From: Meridianimarinicoccus aquatilis | GTDB taxonomy: Bacteria; Pseudomonadota; Alphaproteobacteria; Rhodobacterales; Rhodobacteraceae | Assembly (NCBI RefSeq): GCF_004358675.1 | Contig: NZ_SMZO01000001.1 | Span: forward strand, 124,001-188,000 | Reading direction: 5' to 3' | Length of the DNA: 64,000 bases | Part shown: one piece after another, positions 45,288 through 54,345 of the stretch | Layout of the letters: every line of letters starts with the position of its first letter | Numbering within the stretch: the first letter of the stretch is position 1 | The notes under the pieces: generated by a model | Told to the model about the DNA's origin: nothing | The model's input: the letters and a program-made list of their open reading frames with translations, nothing else | The model's database searches: none | Made by a program: the position numbers and the translations under genes

Positions 45288-48250
45288 CCGACCATTCCCC
45301 GAATGACCTCTTTCACGCGTCCAGCTTTCTGCAAGGACACAATGCCGAGTATATCGAGCAGCTTTATGCCCGCTATGCGACGGACCCGGCGAGCGTCGAT
45401 GCCGCATGGGGTGAGTTTTTCGACGCCCTTGGCGACGACTACCGCGATGTGAAAACCGAAGCCGCGGGCCCCTCTTGGCTCCGCAACGACTGGCCGCCGG
45501 TCCCCGATGACGATCTGACCGCCGCCCTTGATGGACAGTGGCCCGCCGCCCCCGCGAAAGAAGCAAAAGCCGCCGGCGACAAGATCAAGTCGAAAGCCGC
45601 CGAAAAGGGCGTCAGCATCAGTGATGATCAGGTACAGCGCGCTGTGCTGGACAGTATCCGCGCCCTGATGATCATCCGGGCCTACCGCATCCGTGGCCAC
45701 CTGGTGGCGGACCTCGATCCGTTGGGCATGCGCAGCCAGACCCCGCACCCCGAGCTTGACCCGAAATCCTACGGGTTCAGCGACGCGGACATGGATCGCC
45801 CGATTTTCCTCGACAATGTTCTGGGTCTTCAGGTCGCGACGATGCGCGAGATCCTCGCCATCGTGAAGCGGACCTATTGCGGCACCTTCGCGCTGCAATA
45901 CATGCACATTTCCGACCCCGAAGAAGCCAGCTGGCTGAAAGAACGGATCGAAGGATTCGACAAGGAAATCAAGTTCACACGCGAAGGCCGCCGCGCGATC
46001 CTGAACAAGCTGGTCGAGGCAGAGGGCTTCGAAAAGTTCCTGCACGTCAAATATATGGGCACCAAGCGCTTTGGCCTTGATGGCGGCGAATCTCTGATCC
46101 CCGCGATGGAACAGATCATCAAACGCGGCGGCGCTCTTGGCGTGACCGATGTCGTGATCGGGATGCCCCACCGGGGCCGTCTGTCGGTGCTGGCCAACGT
46201 CATGGCAAAACCCTACCGCGCGATCTTCAACGAATTTCAGGGCGGCAGCTTCAAACCCGAAGACGTCGACGGCTCTGGCGATGTGAAATATCACCTTGGC
46301 GCATCGTCCGACCGGGCCTTTGATGGCAACAACGTCCACCTGTCCCTGACCGCGAACCCATCGCACCTTGAGGCGGTGAACCCGGTTGTTCTGGGTAAAG
46401 TCCGCGCAAAGCAGGAACAAAGCAACGACCACGAGCGCATCAGCGTCCTGCCGATCCTGCTGCACGGCGATGCCGCTTTTGCGGGCCAAGGCGTTGTCGC
46501 CGAATGCTTTGCCCTGTCGGGCCTTCTGGGGCACCGCGCAGGCGGCACCATGCATATCGTTGTGAACAACCAGATCGGGTTCACCACAGCGCCGCATTTC
46601 AGCCGGTCCAGCCCCTACCCCACCGACAACGCGCTGGTGGTCGAGGCCCCGATCTTCCACGTCAATGGGGACGACCCGGAAGCTGTGGTGCATGCCGCGA
46701 AGGTCGCGACAGAGTTCCGTCAGAAGTTCCACAAAGACGTGGTCATCGACATTTTCTGCTACCGTCGCTTCGGGCATAACGAAGGCGATGAACCCATGTT
46801 CACGCAGCCCGAAATGTACACCAAGATCAAGCGCCACAAGACGACGCTTCAGCTTTACACGGAACGTCTGGTTGCCGACGGGTTGATCCCGGAAGGCGAG
46901 ATTGACGACATGAAAGCGTCGTTCCAGGCAAAAATGAATGAAGAATTCGAAGCCGGGAAAGACTATAAACCCAACAAGGCCGACTGGCTGGACGGGCGCT
47001 GGTCGCACCTCGATTCGCGGCAAGAAGAATACGATCGCGGTCAGACCTGGATCAAACCAGAGACGTTGCAGGAAGTTGGCACTGCGCTGGTTCGTGCGCC
47101 GGACGATTTCAACCTGCACAAAACGGTCGGGCGACTTCTGGAGTCCAAAAAGGCAATGTTCGAAAAGGGTGCCGGGTTCGACTGGGCAACAGCCGAAGCG
47201 CTTGCGTTTGGCAGCCTTGTCACCGAAGGATACCCGGTCCGCCTTGCCGGTCAGGATTGTACGCGCGGCACGTTCAGCCAGCGTCATTCGGCCTTCATCG
47301 ATCAGAAGACAGAAGAACGATACTATCCGCTGAACCACATCCGCGAAGGTCAGGCCCGTTACGAAGTCATCGACAGCGCCCTGTCGGAATATGCGGTACT
47401 CGGGTTCGAGTACGGTTATTCATTGGCAGAACCCAACGCGTTGGTCATGTGGGAAGCCCAGTTCGGCGACTTTGCCAATGGCGCACAGATCATGTTTGAC
47501 CAGTTCATCAGCAGCGGCGAACGCAAATGGCTGCGAATGTCCGGCTTGGTCATGCTGCTGCCACACGGCTTCGAAGGGCAAGGCCCAGAGCACAGCTCGG
47601 CACGTCTTGAGCGGTTCTTGCAGATGAGCGCGGAAGACAACTGGATCGTGGCAAACTGCACGACCCCGGCCAACTATTTCCACATTCTGCGCCGCCAGAT
47701 CCACCGCAGCTTCCGCAAGCCGCTGGTGCTGATGACGCCGAAATCGCTGCTGCGCCACAAGCTTGCCGTGTCTGAAGCAAAGGACTTTACGGAAGGCTCG
47801 TCCTTCCACCGGGTTCTTTGGGACAGCGCCGAGTCGGGCGAGTCGGACACCAAGCTGGCCGCCGACGACAAGATCAAGCGCGTGGTGATGTGTTCGGGCA
47901 AGGTCTATTACGACCTGCTGGAAGAACGCGATGCACGCGGGATCGATGATGTGTACCTGCTGCGGATCGAACAGTTCTATCCGTTCCCGGCACTCAGCCT
48001 TGTCAAGGAACTGGATCGGTTCAAGAACGCTGACTTCTTGTGGTGTCAGGAAGAGCCCAAGAACCAGGGGGCCTGGACGTTCATCGAACCCAATGTCGAA
48101 TGGGTGCTGCGCCGGATCAAGGCGAAGAACAAACGCCCGAAATACGCAGGGCGTGCTGCCTCGGCCTCACCGGCCACAGGCCTCGCGTCGCAACACAAAG
48201 CCCAGCAAGCCGCGCTCGTAAACGATGCGCTGACGATCGAAGGAAAGTAA
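45284..48250 (+). CDS. sucA: 2-oxoglutarate dehydrogenase E1 component
   Basis: Thiamin-diphosphate-dependent decarboxylase, 988 residues. The N-terminus NDLFHASSFLQGHNAEYIEQ is the E2-binding segment. GMPHRGRLSVLANVMAKPY and HLSLTANPSHLEAVNPVVLG line the active site. The thiamin motif covers the GD-x(26)-N region (HGDAAFAGQGVV to VNNQIGFTTAP), and the C-terminal half has MLLPHGFEGQGPEHSSARLE. Start MTDHSPNDLF overlaps the DUF805 stop. SucB follows after 3 bases. Confidence 0.98.
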   Translation: MTDHSPNDLFHASSFLQGHNAEYIEQLYARYATDPASVDAAWGEFFDALGDDYRDVKTEAAGPSWLRNDWPPVPDDDLTAALDGQWPAAPAKEAKAAGDKIKSKAAEKGVSISDDQVQRAVLDSIRALMIIRAYRIRGHLVADLDPLGMRSQTPHPELDPKSYGFSDADMDRPIFLDNVLGLQVATMREILAIVKRTYCGTFALQYMHISDPEEASWLKERIEGFDKEIKFTREGRRAILNKLVEAEGFEKFLHVKYMGTKRFGLDGGESLIPAMEQIIKRGGALGVTDVVIGMPHRGRLSVLANVMAKPYRAIFNEFQGGSFKPEDVDGSGDVKYHLGASSDRAFDGNNVHLSLTANPSHLEAVNPVVLGKVRAKQEQSNDHERISVLPILLHGDAAFAGQGVVAECFALSGLLGHRAGGTMHIVVNNQIGFTTAPHFSRSSPYPTDNALVVEAPIFHVNGDDPEAVVHAAKVATEFRQKFHKDVVIDIFCYRRFGHNEGDEPMFTQPEMYTKIKRHKTTLQLYTERLVADGLIPEGEIDDMKASFQAKMNEEFEAGKDYKPNKADWLDGRWSHLDSRQEEYDRGQTWIKPETLQEVGTALVRAPDDFNLHKTVGRLLESKKAMFEKGAGFDWATAEALAFGSLVTEGYPVRLAGQDCTRGTFSQRHSAFIDQKTEERYYPLNHIREGQARYEVIDSALSEYAVLGFEYGYSLAEPNALVMWEAQFGDFANGAQIMFDQFISSGERKWLRMSGLVMLLPHGFEGQGPEHSSARLERFLQMSAEDNWIVANCTTPANYFHILRRQIHRSFRKPLVLMTPKSLLRHKLAVSEAKDFTEGSSFHRVLWDSAESGESDTKLAADDKIKRVVMCSGKVYYDLLEERDARGIDDVYLLRIEQFYPFPALSLVKELDRFKNADFLWCQEEPKNQGAWTFIEPNVEWVLRRIKAKNKRPKYAGRAASASPATGLASQHKAQQAALVNDALTIEGK

Positions 48251-48253
48251 GAC

Positions 48254-49765
48254 ATGTCCACCGAAGTCCGTGTGCCCACCCTGGGCGAAAGCGTTACCGA
48301 AGCCACCGTCGCCACCTGGTTCAAGAAGCCAGGCGATACCGTGGCGCAGGACGAAATGCTGTGTGAACTGGAAACCGACAAGGTGACCGTCGAAGTGCCC
48401 GCCCCTGCGGCTGGCACCTTGGCCGAGATCGTGGCGCAAGAAGGCGATACAGTTGGCGTTGATGCGCTTTTGGCGTCGATTTCCGAAGGCGCAACAGATG
48501 GGGCCGCCGCAGCCCCCGCTGCCAAGGCCGACGCTGCCGCGCCTGCTGACAGTGGCAGCAGCGAAAGCATTGACGTCATGGTGCCAACGCTGGGCGAAAG
48601 CGTCACCGAGGCGACTGTGTCGACCTGGTTCAAGAAAGTTGGCGATACAGTCGCGCAGGACGAAATGCTGTGCGAGTTGGAAACCGACAAAGTGTCGGTC
48701 GAAGTGCCAAGCCCCGCCGCAGGCGTGTTGAGCGAAATCGTTGCAGCCGAAGGCACGACCGTTGATGCAAAGGCCAAGCTTGCCGTGATCGGCGGCAGTG
48801 CGGCCTCGGCCGCCGCTGCGCCCAGCGCGGGGTCTGAATCGCATGCCGCCCAGCCCGCAGCGGCAAGCGGATCGAAACCGGATGTGGAAGATGCGCCGTC
48901 AGCCAAAAAGCTGATGGCGGAAAAAGGGCTGAGCGCGGATCAGGTGACGGGCAGTGGTCGCGACGGGCGCGTCATGAAGGGCGACGTACTCGCCGCCCTG
49001 AGTGCCCCCGCCCCGAAGGCCGAGGCCAAAGCAGCGCCGCGTGCGCCGGTTCCTGCCGAAGACGCATCGCGCGAAGAGCGGGTCAAAATGACCCGTCTGC
49101 GCCAGACCATCGCCAAGCGCCTGAAAGACAGCCAGAACACCGCAGCCATGCTCACCACCTATAATGAGGTGGACATGACCGAAACGATGGCCCTGCGGAA
49201 AGAATACAAGGACCTGTTCGAGAAGAAGCACGGTGTGCGTCTTGGGTTCATGTCGTTCTTCACCAAGGCATGCTGTCACGCGTTGAAAGAGGTCCCCGAG
49301 GTCAACGCAGAGATCGACGGCACCGACATCGTGTACAAAAACTTCGTCCATATGGGCGTTGCGGCCGGCACCCCCACGGGTCTTGTCGTGCCTGTGATCC
49401 GCGATGCCGATGCAATGTCCTTTGCAGGGATCGAAAAGGCGATTGCCGAAAAGGGCAAGCGCGCCCGTGACGGCAAGCTGTCCATGGCGGAAATGCAGGG
49501 CGGCACGTTCACCATTTCGAATGGCGGCGTCTATGGCTCGCTCATGTCCTCGCCGATCCTGAACCCGCCGCAGTCGGGCATTCTGGGCATGCACAAGATC
49601 CAGGACCGGCCCATGGTCATCAACGGCGAGATCAAGATCCGCCCGATGATGTACCTGGCCCTGAGCTATGACCACCGGATCGTGGACGGCAAAGGCGCGG
49701 TGACCTTCCTTGTTCGGGTGAAAGAAGCCCTCGAGGATCCGCGCCGTCTGTTGATGGATCTGTAA
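48254..49765 (+). CDS. sucB: Dihydrolipoyl succinyltransferase (E2) with two lipoyl domains
   Basis: Core subunit of the 2-oxoglutarate dehydrogenase complex, 503 residues. Two lipoyl domains are present: lipoylated K43 in [11 protein letters not shown] and K146 in [11 protein letters not shown], exactly 103 residues apart, joined by alanine-rich linkers. A peripheral-subunit-binding domain (about 212-250, [20 protein letters not shown]) and the catalytic domain with [12 protein letters not shown] near the C-terminus follow. E. coli SucB has one lipoyl domain (about 400 residues), so this copy is longer by one domain. LpdA is encoded downstream. Confidence 0.97.
   Translation: MSTEVRVPTLGESVTEATVATWFKKPGDTVAQDEMLCELETDKVTVEVPAPAAGTLAEIVAQEGDTVGVDALLASISEGATDGAAAAPAAKADAAAPADSGSSESIDVMVPTLGESVTEATVSTWFKKVGDTVAQDEMLCELETDKVSVEVPSPAAGVLSEIVAAEGTTVDAKAKLAVIGGSAASAAAAPSAGSESHAAQPAAASGSKPDVEDAPSAKKLMAEKGLSADQVTGSGRDGRVMKGDVLAALSAPAPKAEAKAAPRAPVPAEDASREERVKMTRLRQTIAKRLKDSQNTAAMLTTYNEVDMTETMALRKEYKDLFEKKHGVRLGFMSFFTKACCHALKEVPEVNAEIDGTDIVYKNFVHMGVAAGTPTGLVVPVIRDADAMSFAGIEKAIAEKGKRARDGKLSMAEMQGGTFTISNGGVYGSLMSSPILNPPQSGILGMHKIQDRPMVINGEIKIRPMMYLALSYDHRIVDGKGAVTFLVRVKEALEDPRRLLMDL
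48272..48709 (+). repeat. Direct DNA repeat encoding the two lipoyl domains of sucB
   Basis: The segments 48272-48400 and 48581-48709 are in-phase copies 309 bp apart. Long stretches are identical at protein level ([12 protein letters not shown], then [17 protein letters not shown]) and similar at DNA level, consistent with an internal duplication maintained or homogenised by recombination. Confidence 0.85.
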
Positions 49766-49774
49766 AGTTGGCGC

Positions 49775-49858
49775 CTTTGCACTCGAAGGGCGGCATCAAG
49801 CCTGCCGGCGGGCCTTTGGCTCGCTGGTTAGGATCGAGTCGCCTTGTCGAGTGCAAAG
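49775..49858. other. Long RNA-type stem-loop between sucB and the MAPEG gene
   Basis: CTTTGCACTCGA at 49775-49786 is perfectly complementary to TCGAGTGCAAAG at 49847-49858. With one bulged base the stem continues as AGGGCG/CGCCTT, giving about 18 bp. The enclosed region contains another palindrome, GCCTGCCGGCGGGC. No T-run follows on either strand. It may be a processing or stabilising hairpin separating sucAB from the downstream genes, or a small structured RNA. Confidence 0.6.
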
Positions 49859-49889
49859 CAATACCAACCGCGCTTGGTGAGACTTCGTT

Positions 49890-50315
49890 TTGACCCAGTC
49901 TATGACCCCAGAACTCACCGCCCTCGCTCTCTCAGGTCTGCTCCTGCTCGTTCAGCTTTGCTGGATGGCAGTTCGGGCAAATCTGGAACTGGGCAGTGAA
50001 TATTTCCTGACCCCACGCGACACGCCTTTGCCCAAAGCCCCTTCAACTGGCACGCAGCGCCTCAAGCGCGCCTATGAAAACCACCTGGAAGCGCTGCTGC
50101 CCTTTGCCATCGCAGTTTTCGTCGTGACGCTGGCGGGTGCTGGAACCGGGCTGACCGCGGCCTGTGCGTGGCTCTATCTTGCTGCACGGGTGCTCTATGT
50201 TCCAGCCTATCTTTACGGCTGGGTGCCGTGGCGGTCGGTCTTTTTCGGGCTGGCGTTGCTTGCCACGGGTCTGATGCTGGTTGCCGCGCTACTGGGCAAC
50301 TCCCCGAACGGGTAA
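49890..50315 (+). CDS. MAPEG family membrane protein
   Basis: A 141-residue inner-membrane protein of the MAPEG (eicosanoid and glutathione metabolism-like) family, with four hydrophobic helices. The hallmark segment is RLKRAYENHLEALLPFAIAVF near residues 52-72, followed by AARVLYVPAYLYGWVPWRS. A TTG at 49890 has GGTGAG about 8 bases upstream; the ATG at 49902 (MTPELTALALSG) is the alternative and looks more like homologues. Whether the protein binds glutathione is unknown. It sits between sucB and lpdA. Confidence 0.88.
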   Translation: MTQSMTPELTALALSGLLLLVQLCWMAVRANLELGSEYFLTPRDTPLPKAPSTGTQRLKRAYENHLEALLPFAIAVFVVTLAGAGTGLTAACAWLYLAARVLYVPAYLYGWVPWRSVFFGLALLATGLMLVAALLGNSPNG

Positions 50316-50316
50316 A

Positions 50317-50360
50317 AATACCGACACAATACCGACGTAACACCGACGCTTTGCCGACAG
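50317..50360 (+). repeat. Four CCGAC elements at exact 11-bp spacing upstream of lpdA
   Basis: CCGAC begins at 50321, 50332, 50343 and 50354, each within a loose 11-mer AA(T/C)ACCGACNN. The array ends 36 bases before the lpdA ATG. Spacing of one DNA turn suggests cooperative binding on one face, or slippage-derived repeats. Confidence 0.75.
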
Positions 50361-50395
50361 CACAATAATCGGCGCGATATTCCAAGGAGAAGACC

Positions 50396-51784
50396 ATGGC
50401 AGACTATGATGTGATCGTGATTGGCAGCGGCCCCGGCGGCTATGTTTGTGCCATCCGCTGCGCGCAACTTGGCCTGAAGACCGCTTGTGTAGAAGGCCGC
50501 GACACGCTTGGCGGCACCTGCCTGAACATCGGCTGCATCCCCTCCAAGGCGCTGCTGCATGCCAGCCATCAGGTCCACGAAGCCGAGCATAACTTCGCAA
50601 AGATGGGTATTTCGGTTCCCAAGCCCAAAATCGACTGGAAAGCCATGCTGGCCTATAAGGACGAGGTGATCGGCCAAAACACCAAGGGCATCGAATTTCT
50701 GTTCAAAAAGAACAAGATCGATTGGCTCAAAGGCTGGGGTTCCATCCCGGAAGCAGGCAAGGTCAAGGTCGGCGACGAGGTGCATTCCGCAAAGCACGTG
50801 ATCATCGCCTCGGGGTCCGAGCCGTCCTCCCTGCCCGGTATCGAGATTGACGAAGAAACCGTTGTCACCTCAACCGGCGCGCTGGCCTTGGGCAAGATCC
50901 CCAAAAAGCTTGCGGTGATTGGCGCGGGTGTCATCGGGTTGGAACTTGGGTCGGTCTATGCGCGCCTCGGCACCGAAGTCACCGTGATTGAATTTCTGGA
51001 CGGCATCACACCCGGCGCAGATGCAGAGGTCGCGCGTCAGTTCCAGAAAATTCTATCAAAGCAAGGCCTTAAGTTCATCCTCGGCGCTGCGGTACAAAGC
51101 GTTGAGACCATGAAGACCAAGGCCAAAGTGACCTATAAGCTGCGCAAGGACGACAGCGAGCACACGCTTGATGCGGACACGGTTCTGGTCGCAACAGGTC
51201 GCCGTCCCTATACGGACGGTCTTGGCCTTGCCGGTCTGGGCGTCAAGATGTCTGAACGCGGTCAGATCGAAACCGATGGTCACTACGCCACGAGTGTGAA
51301 GGGCATCTATGCCATTGGTGATGCGATAACCGGGCCGATGCTTGCGCATAAAGCCGAGGACGAAGGCATGGCCGTGGCTGAAATTATCGCAGGTCAAGCC
51401 GGGCATGTGAACTACGACGTGATCCCCGGTGTGATCTATACCCACCCGGAAGTCGCCAGCGTCGGCAAGACCGAAGAGCAACTCAAGCAAGAAGGTCACG
51501 CCTTCAAAGCTGGCAAATTCAGCTTTATGGGCAATGGCCGTGCCAAGGCGAACTTTGCCGCAGACGGTTTTGTGAAAATCCTGACAGATGCCAAAACCGA
51601 CCGGGTGTTGGGTGCACATATCATCGGCCCTATGGCAGGCGACCTGATACACGAGATTTGCGTGGCAATGGAGTTTGGTGCGGCTGCCGAAGACATTGCA
51701 CGCACATGTCACGCACACCCCACCTATTCCGAAGCTGTACGCGAAGCAGCATTGGCTTGTGGGGACGGACCAATCCATTCCTGA
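50396..51784 (+). CDS. lpdA: Dihydrolipoyl dehydrogenase
   Basis: FAD/NAD disulfide oxidoreductase (E3) of 462 residues. The FAD loop is [20 protein letters not shown] at residues 5-24. The redox disulfide is in [16 protein letters not shown], the NAD loop is [19 protein letters not shown], and the C-terminal dimer motif [13 protein letters not shown] supplies the catalytic histidine and glutamate. AAGGAGAAG precedes the ATG. Proximity to sucAB suggests the 2-oxoglutarate complex. A strong terminator follows. Confidence 0.98.
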   Translation: MADYDVIVIGSGPGGYVCAIRCAQLGLKTACVEGRDTLGGTCLNIGCIPSKALLHASHQVHEAEHNFAKMGISVPKPKIDWKAMLAYKDEVIGQNTKGIEFLFKKNKIDWLKGWGSIPEAGKVKVGDEVHSAKHVIIASGSEPSSLPGIEIDEETVVTSTGALALGKIPKKLAVIGAGVIGLELGSVYARLGTEVTVIEFLDGITPGADAEVARQFQKILSKQGLKFILGAAVQSVETMKTKAKVTYKLRKDDSEHTLDADTVLVATGRRPYTDGLGLAGLGVKMSERGQIETDGHYATSVKGIYAIGDAITGPMLAHKAEDEGMAVAEIIAGQAGHVNYDVIPGVIYTHPEVASVGKTEEQLKQEGHAFKAGKFSFMGNGRAKANFAADGFVKILTDAKTDRVLGAHIIGPMAGDLIHEICVAMEFGAAAEDIARTCHAHPTYSEAVREAALACGDGPIHS

Positions 51785-51808
51785 TCCGGCGTAGAAACCC
51801 AATCATGA

Positions 51809-51841
51809 GACGGCGTAGCGGTTGCTGCGCCGTCTTTTTTT
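51809..51841 (+). terminator. Intrinsic terminator after lpdA
   Basis: GACGGCG-T-AGC pairs with GCT-G-CGCCGTC around a GGTT loop, followed by seven T. It closes the suc/lpd block. Confidence 0.93.
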
Positions 51842-51947
51842 CGGCCCCATCCGGCATGCATAAAACGCATATCAGGCTTGATAAAACATTCATTGCGAGT
51901 CACTTCATGCTCATGTCACAGGCGCTGATGCCGCAATTAAGTGCGCA

Positions 51948-52097
51948 ATGAAAACTCTTGCATCGGATGCTGCCATGGCCCTTTTTGACTTTACCCGTAA
52001 GACACCCGTTCCGGCCCCTGCTCCGGCACAAATCAGCAAGGGTATTTCCCTGTTGGCAGGCTTTGCACAGACCGCAACGGGAACGACCCGGCGCTAA
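51948..52097 (+). CDS. Small ORF, 49 residues, unknown
   Basis: The frame reads MKTLASDAAMALFDFTRKTP and continues through an alanine/proline-rich part to ISLLAGFAQTATGTTRR. A second start, MALFDFTRK at 51975, is possible. There is a mildly hydrophobic centre but no convincing membrane helix. The ribosome-binding site is weak, and it is short, so it may be non-coding. It is convergent with the winged-helix hydrolase gene. Confidence 0.4.
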   Translation: MKTLASDAAMALFDFTRKTPVPAPAPAQISKGISLLAGFAQTATGTTRR

Positions 52098-52135
52098 GCG
52101 GATCCTTTGCCAGTACCTGCGGCTCAAAGGTTCGG

Positions 52136-53347
52136 CTACGTGCGCGCCGGCGACCCATTTGCCGTCTTCAAGGTCAGACCCTCCAGGAAACCGTCCACCC
52201 GGCTAAGGAACACCGCCCAAGCCGGGTCACTGGGAACCAGCGCATGATTGGCTGAGTCCAATTGCCCGAACTCTGCATGTCGGATGTTACTGGCGATCTG
52301 CTTTGACTGCTCGCAATTTTGCACCTGATCGCCGGTGCAATGCATCACAAGGGTTGGGCACGCGACCTCCGCCAAGCAGTGGCGGACATCGATATCGCCG
52401 ATCATCGCGCGAATTTCGGCTGCCACCTCGGGCGTGGCGGACAGGGCCTGCATCTCAACAAGGCTGTCCACTTCGGCTTGTGTAGCGTCCGGCACAAAGA
52501 CCGTTGCAAGGGCGCGCATGAAAGCTGAACCGGGCACGCCCCATCCGGTTCGGATCATGCCAACCATGGTATCGGTCAACTCTATTTCACCGCGCGCAGT
52601 CGATCCCTGAACCAATCCGTTCAAAAGTACCAAACCACTCACGCGCGCAGGATGACGCGCGGCAAGGGTCAATGCCGCAGGAACGCTTTGGCTCATGGCA
52701 ACAATCGGGAACCGCTCAAGGTCGGCTGCGTCTGCCACGGCTTCCATATCATCGGCGAGTTGTTCCACCGTGGCCCCGTTCAAGCAGCGCTCTGACAGGC
52801 CGGTTCCCCGTGGGTCGTATCGGATCAGGCGACGCCCGGATGACAACCGTTCCAAAAGCGGCCGCCAGACCGGGCTGGACAAGTCATGTTCAAGATGCCC
52901 CAGCCAGTGCCCGCCGCGTAGAACAGGTGCCCCTTCGCCCAGGCTTGCCCAAGCGATCCCCGTCCCGTCCCGAGAAGACGTCAATCGGACGGTCTGGCGC
53001 AAATCCGGTCTAGCGGCATGTTCGGCAAAGCCCGGCGGCAACGCCTTGACGTCGGCGACAAGCTGAAGCCCGCGCCTGTTGACGGTTCTGATGATTGCTT
53101 GTCGCTTTCCATCGTCCCCAAGGGCGGCACGCGCTGCGCTCACCCGCGCTGCGACCGTCGCATCCGACACGATGCGATCCCCCCATACATCGGCCATCAC
53201 ATCATCATAAGCGACCAAGGCCCCGGATGCGCGGACAAGGCACGCGATCAGCCCAAAAACCTGCGGTTCAACATGCACACGCGCGCCGTTCCGCCACAGT
53301 TCGTGGCGACCAAGGTCAAGGTCGCAATCTGCGAAGACATACCGCAT
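52136..53347 (-). CDS. Winged-helix transcription-factor / alpha/beta-hydrolase fusion protein
   Basis: A 403-residue fusion. Residues 1-95 resemble an OmpR/CadC-type winged helix (YVFADCDLDLGRHELWRNGA, then LIACLVRASG...VSDATVAARVSAARAALGDD and TVNRRGLQLVADV). Residues about 125-395 form an alpha/beta hydrolase with RLIRYDPRGTGLSE (oxyanion region), a nucleophile elbow IVAMSQSVPAAL in which the usual GxSxG is MSQSV, and a C-terminal LDSANHALV histidine. No membrane helix joins the halves, so it is probably a cytoplasmic DNA-binding protein with a ligand-sensing or catalytic domain. The start MRYVFADCD is preferred over one 20 residues upstream. Confidence 0.85.
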   Translation of the reverse strand: MRYVFADCDLDLGRHELWRNGARVHVEPQVFGLIACLVRASGALVAYDDVMADVWGDRIVSDATVAARVSAARAALGDDGKRQAIIRTVNRRGLQLVADVKALPPGFAEHAARPDLRQTVRLTSSRDGTGIAWASLGEGAPVLRGGHWLGHLEHDLSSPVWRPLLERLSSGRRLIRYDPRGTGLSERCLNGATVEQLADDMEAVADAADLERFPIVAMSQSVPAALTLAARHPARVSGLVLLNGLVQGSTARGEIELTDTMVGMIRTGWGVPGSAFMRALATVFVPDATQAEVDSLVEMQALSATPEVAAEIRAMIGDIDVRHCLAEVACPTLVMHCTGDQVQNCEQSKQIASNIRHAEFGQLDSANHALVPSDPAWAVFLSRVDGFLEGLTLKTANGSPART

Positions 53348-53488
53348 CTCGCCAGCATGTGCCGAGCAGCGCGGTTTCTCAAGGTGCCCGAAGGTTTCCT
53401 TTCGCAATCTTTTGAAAACCTAAAGGCCGCCTTCAAGCAGGTCCGCCACGCCGGGCGCACAGTGGGTTCATCAATAAAGGAGAGCGAC

Positions 53489-53662
53489 ATGACCACTGAG
53501 CAACATATCCGCCACCGCGCCGACGGCTCGATCGATACCGCCTTTTACACGTCACAAGGTCGAACGCGGCGGAGTGAGGCCGCGCATTCCATGGCCCGCG
53601 GCGTGATCGGCCCTTTGGTCATTTTGTTCAGTTTCGGCACCCTTGTCGCTTTGTTGGTCTAA
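53489..53662 (+). CDS. Small single-pass membrane protein (57 residues)
   Basis: The frame starts MTTEQHIRHRADGSIDTAFY after an excellent AAAGGAGAG and ends with a hydrophobic helix (VIGPLVILFSFGTLVALLV, residues 39-57). The 5' part is basic and soluble, so an N-in orientation is likely. It is divergent from the winged-helix hydrolase gene and converges on gntR. A longer open frame reaching back to 53018 is an artefact of antisense sequence. The function is unknown; its position suggests that it may be the target of the divergent regulator. Confidence 0.75.
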   Translation: MTTEQHIRHRADGSIDTAFYTSQGRTRRSEAAHSMARGVIGPLVILFSFGTLVALLV

Positions 53663-53679
53663 GCCTCGCAAACGCGCAA

Positions 53680-54345
53680 TCACGACACCAGCATCCTCAA
53701 ACCTTGTGTCACATCGGCCCGTACTGCTAGCCGCAGCCCCGGCTCGTCCCCTGCCCTAAGGGCCGCAACGATCAACCTGTGGCCATGAGGCGGTTCCGTT
53801 CGGTTCAAGCGGCCATATAGCTTGGCCATGGTTGGACCAAGTTGCAGCCAGACCGTTTCGACCATTGCCAGCATCGCGGGCGCTTGCGCCCTGAGGTACA
53901 GTGTGCGGTGAAATTCAAGATTGGCGCGGATATACCCCTGTGCGCTGTGGGCGCGGATACTCTCGGCCACCGCATCATTGATCGCCTCCAGCCGTTCAAT
54001 CAGCGCCAAGTGCGCCCTAGGCAGCGCCCGCGATGACAGTTCAGGTTCAAGCAATGCCCGGATCGATGCCAACTCTTCGATGCGTTCCGCAGACAATTCC
54101 GGTGTGCTGATCCTGCCCGAAGCTGACAGCGTCAACGCACCTTCGGCCACCAGGCGGCGCACCGCTTCGCGCGCCGGGGTCATGCTGACGCTGAATTCCT
54201 GCCCCAAGCCGCGCAGGGTCATCGGCGCCCCCGGTGTCAGTGCCCCATGCATGATCCGCGTGCGAAGCGTGCGGTACACACGGTCATGGAGCGCGCCAGG
54301 CATGTCCGCGGCTGGCCGCGCCAAGGCGGCAGGCGCGCCCGTCAT
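53680..54345 (-). CDS. GntR-family transcriptional regulator (FCD type)
   Basis: A 221-residue repressor-type protein. The N-terminal winged helix covers about 18-85 (HDRVYRTLRTRIMHGALTPG, then SVSMTPAREAVRRLVAEGAL). The C-terminal FCD effector domain includes the metal/ligand histidines in ANLEFHRTLYLRA and PPHGHRLIVAAL. The effector is probably a carboxylic acid, as in FadR-like members, but this is not determined. Its start overlaps the YgjP gene stop by ATGA. It is one possible candidate for the TCA operators at 37111 and 42183, on location only. Confidence 0.9.
   Translation of the reverse strand: MTGAPAALARPAADMPGALHDRVYRTLRTRIMHGALTPGAPMTLRGLGQEFSVSMTPAREAVRRLVAEGALTLSASGRISTPELSAERIEELASIRALLEPELSSRALPRAHLALIERLEAINDAVAESIRAHSAQGYIRANLEFHRTLYLRAQAPAMLAMVETVWLQLGPTMAKLYGRLNRTEPPHGHRLIVAALRAGDEPGLRLAVRADVTQGLRMLVS

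Noticed and set aside
45254-47338. A 694-residue open frame on the minus strand
   Set aside because: Antisense of sucA, with no motif and no independent ribosome-binding site.
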